Source: an uncultured Catenibacterium sp. (GTDB taxonomy: Bacteria > Bacillota_I > Bacilli_A > Erysipelotrichales > Coprobacillaceae). Taken from it: a stretch of 8,073 nt of DNA. Below, in pieces: positions 7,151 through 8,073 of this stretch (position 1 is the first letter of the stretch; the number at the start of each line of letters is the position of its first letter). Location: the NCBI GenBank assembly GCA_900764725.1, contig CAAFPB010000228.1, forward strand, positions 1-8,073, given 5' to 3'. The notes beneath the pieces are model-generated. The model was given only the letters and a program-made list of their open reading frames with translations, was not told the DNA's origin and ran no database searches. A program made the translations under genes and the position numbers.

Positions 7151-7166
7151 CATGCTGATTATTTCA
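7141..7166. other. Right attachment site with 6-bp crossover CATGCT
   Basis: Element half-site CTTCTCATAA (7141-7150), then CATGCT (7151-7156), then host half-site GATTATTTCA (7157-7166). The CATGCT is identical to that at 3698-3703, and joining across it restores the host frame. The host half-sites on the two sides are only weakly symmetric with each other (5 of 10). Confidence 0.78.
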
Positions 7167-8073
7167 TCCACTCCAATATTAAGATAGAGTTTTTTCCAGA
7201 TAAAGTAAAAATTACAAGTCCAGGAGGAATATTTAACGCATCATTAGAAGATATAATGAATGGAGTTCAAACGTATCGTAATCCTAAACTGGTACATATA
7301 TTTGATAAATTGGGAATGATAGAAAATTTTGGAACGGGAATACCAAGAACAATTTTTAGTTATAGAGATTATGACATTCAACCTGAATTTAAAATAACTA
7401 ACAATTTTTTTGTAGTTACTCTACCAAATATCAATTTTTACAATGAATTAGAAAGTGGCCGAATAAACGAGCAGAATGATGCAGATGGCCGAATAAATGA
7501 GCAGAATGATGCAGATGGCCAAGTAAATGGCCGAATAAATGTGCAAAATAAGGCAGATGGCCGATTAAATGGCCGAATAAATGAGCAGAATGATGCAGAT
7601 GGCCGATTAAATGGCCGAATAAACGAGCAGAATGATGCAGATGGCCGATTAAATGGCCGAATAAATGCGCAAAATGATGCAGATGGCCGATTAAATGGCC
7701 GAATAAATGCGCAAAATGATGCAGATGGCCGATTAAATGGCCGAATAAATGCGCAAAATAAGGCAGACGGCCAAGTAAATGGCCGAATAAATGAGCAGAA
7801 TGATGCAGATGGCCGATTAAATGGCCGAATAAATGCGCAAAATAAGGCAAATGGCCGAATAAATGGCCGAATAAATGTGCAAAATGACACAGATGACCGA
7901 TTAAATGGTCGAATAAATGCGCAAAATGACGCAGATGACCGATTAAATGGCCGTATAAATGAGCAGAATGATGCAAATGGCCGATTAAATGGCCGAATAA
8001 ATGCGGAAAATGATGCAGATGGCCAAGTAAATGGCCGAATAAATGAGCAGAATGATGCAGATGGCCGAATAAA
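7157..8073 (+). pseudogene. 3' part of the AlbA_2/ATPase gene, separated by the element, open at window end
   Basis: This frame continues the gene begun at 2900 once the insertion is removed. It is open without a stop for 305 codons to the window edge. The first ~95 residues complete the GHKL-like (HATPase_c_4) domain: DYFIHSNIKIEFF, then VKITSPGGIFNASLEDIMNG, then YRNPKLVHIFDKLGMIENFG and GTGIPR, ending with FKITNNFFVVTLPNI. These are standard landmarks of the COG2865 family. From 7457 it becomes a tandem-repeat tail. Family members often end in a winged-helix domain preceded by a low-complexity repeat linker, so such a domain may follow outside the window. There is no native start. The element frame just upstream has a stop at 7148-7150, and the first in-frame ATG (7256) would give only a partial domain. 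As it stands it is probably not expressed as a functional protein. Confidence 0.9.
7457..8073 (+). repeat. In-frame 42-bp (14-residue) tandem repeat array
   Basis: Two 30-bp units (7457-7486, 7487-7516) encode GRINEQNDAD. Thirteen 42-bp units follow from 7517 to 8062, each a 4-residue block (mostly GRLN, three times GQVN, once GRIN, twice DRLN) plus a 10-residue block GRIN-x-QNDAD with x = E, A or V. A sixteenth unit is cut by the window edge at 8063-8073. Unit lengths are multiples of three, so copy number can change without a frameshift. No stop interrupts the array. Antisense frames over it (7431-7976 and 7438-7890) are open only because the repeat lacks stops on that strand. Confidence 0.95.

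Larger units (their letters stand above)
3698..7156 (-). mobile_element. RIT-type element (three tyrosine recombinases) inserted in the AlbA_2 gene
   Basis: A ~3.45-kb insertion bounded by a direct copy of CATGCT on each side (3698-3703 and 7151-7156). It carries only three consecutive tyrosine recombinase genes, all on the minus strand, framed by long inverted repeats (3730-3817 and 7062-7150). Three adjacent overlapping recombinases with nothing else define the RIT ('recombinases in trio') elements. Joining the host sequence through a single CATGCT restores one continuous reading frame and a family-like NAICH-ADYF motif, which fixes the boundaries to within the 6-bp crossover. Nothing in the sequence marks it as decayed: all three genes are open and keep their catalytic residues. 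No passenger gene is present. The direction given is that of the recombinase genes. Confidence 0.92.

Noticed and set aside
7431..7976. Minus-strand ORFs of 181 and 150 codons (7431-7976 and 7438-7890)
   Set aside because: They are antisense translations of the tandem repeat, open only because the repeat has no stop on that strand. The plus frame carries the conserved ATPase domain.
7457..8073. CRISPR-like array
   Set aside because: There are no unique spacers between repeats. Units are contiguous, multiples of three in length, and continue the reading frame of a known protein family.

Overview
The window looks like a chromosomal segment of a low-GC Firmicute. The grounds are AT-rich DNA, strong GGAGG-type ribosome binding sites, and a T-box riboswitch in front of leuS. 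The style of LeuRS and of its neighbours would suit an Erysipelotrichia or Clostridia-like gut bacterium, but that placement is inference.

Layout. (1) Positions 1-187 hold most of a leucine T-box leader, cut at its 5' end by the window edge, with specifier codon CTC. It controls leuS (214-2610, leucyl-tRNA synthetase), which ends in a clear intrinsic terminator. (2) A 41-codon ORF of unknown function lies at 2666-2791. (3) At 2900 begins a gene for a Schlafen AlbA_2-type protein with a GHKL-like ATPase domain (COG2865-like, often annotated 'ATP-binding protein' or 'RecG-like'). It is split. Its 5' part (2900-3703) and 3' part (7157 to beyond the window end) are separated by a ~3.45-kb mobile element. 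(4) The element carries three consecutive tyrosine recombinase genes on the minus strand. Each overlaps the next by 11 bp, and all catalytic residues are present in each. This is the layout of a RIT ('recombinases in trio') element. Its ends are ~88-bp inverted repeats that fold into large hairpins and carry repeated copies of the 10-mer TTATGAGAAG. (5) After the element, the 3' part of the split gene finishes the ATPase domain. It then enters a long in-frame array of 42-bp (14-residue) tandem repeats that is still running at the window edge.

How the parts relate. The 6-bp sequence CATGCT is present at both element boundaries. Joining the flanks through one copy restores the reading frame and a family-typical motif (NAICH followed by ADYF). 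The host gene was therefore interrupted by conservative site-specific insertion inside the conserved ATPase motif, and precise excision would rebuild a protein of more than 570 residues. The most notable points are the architecture of the element ends, which carry eight related 10-mers and two core-like sites at the left end; the apparently intact recombinase trio; and the mosaic tandem-repeat tail of the interrupted protein.
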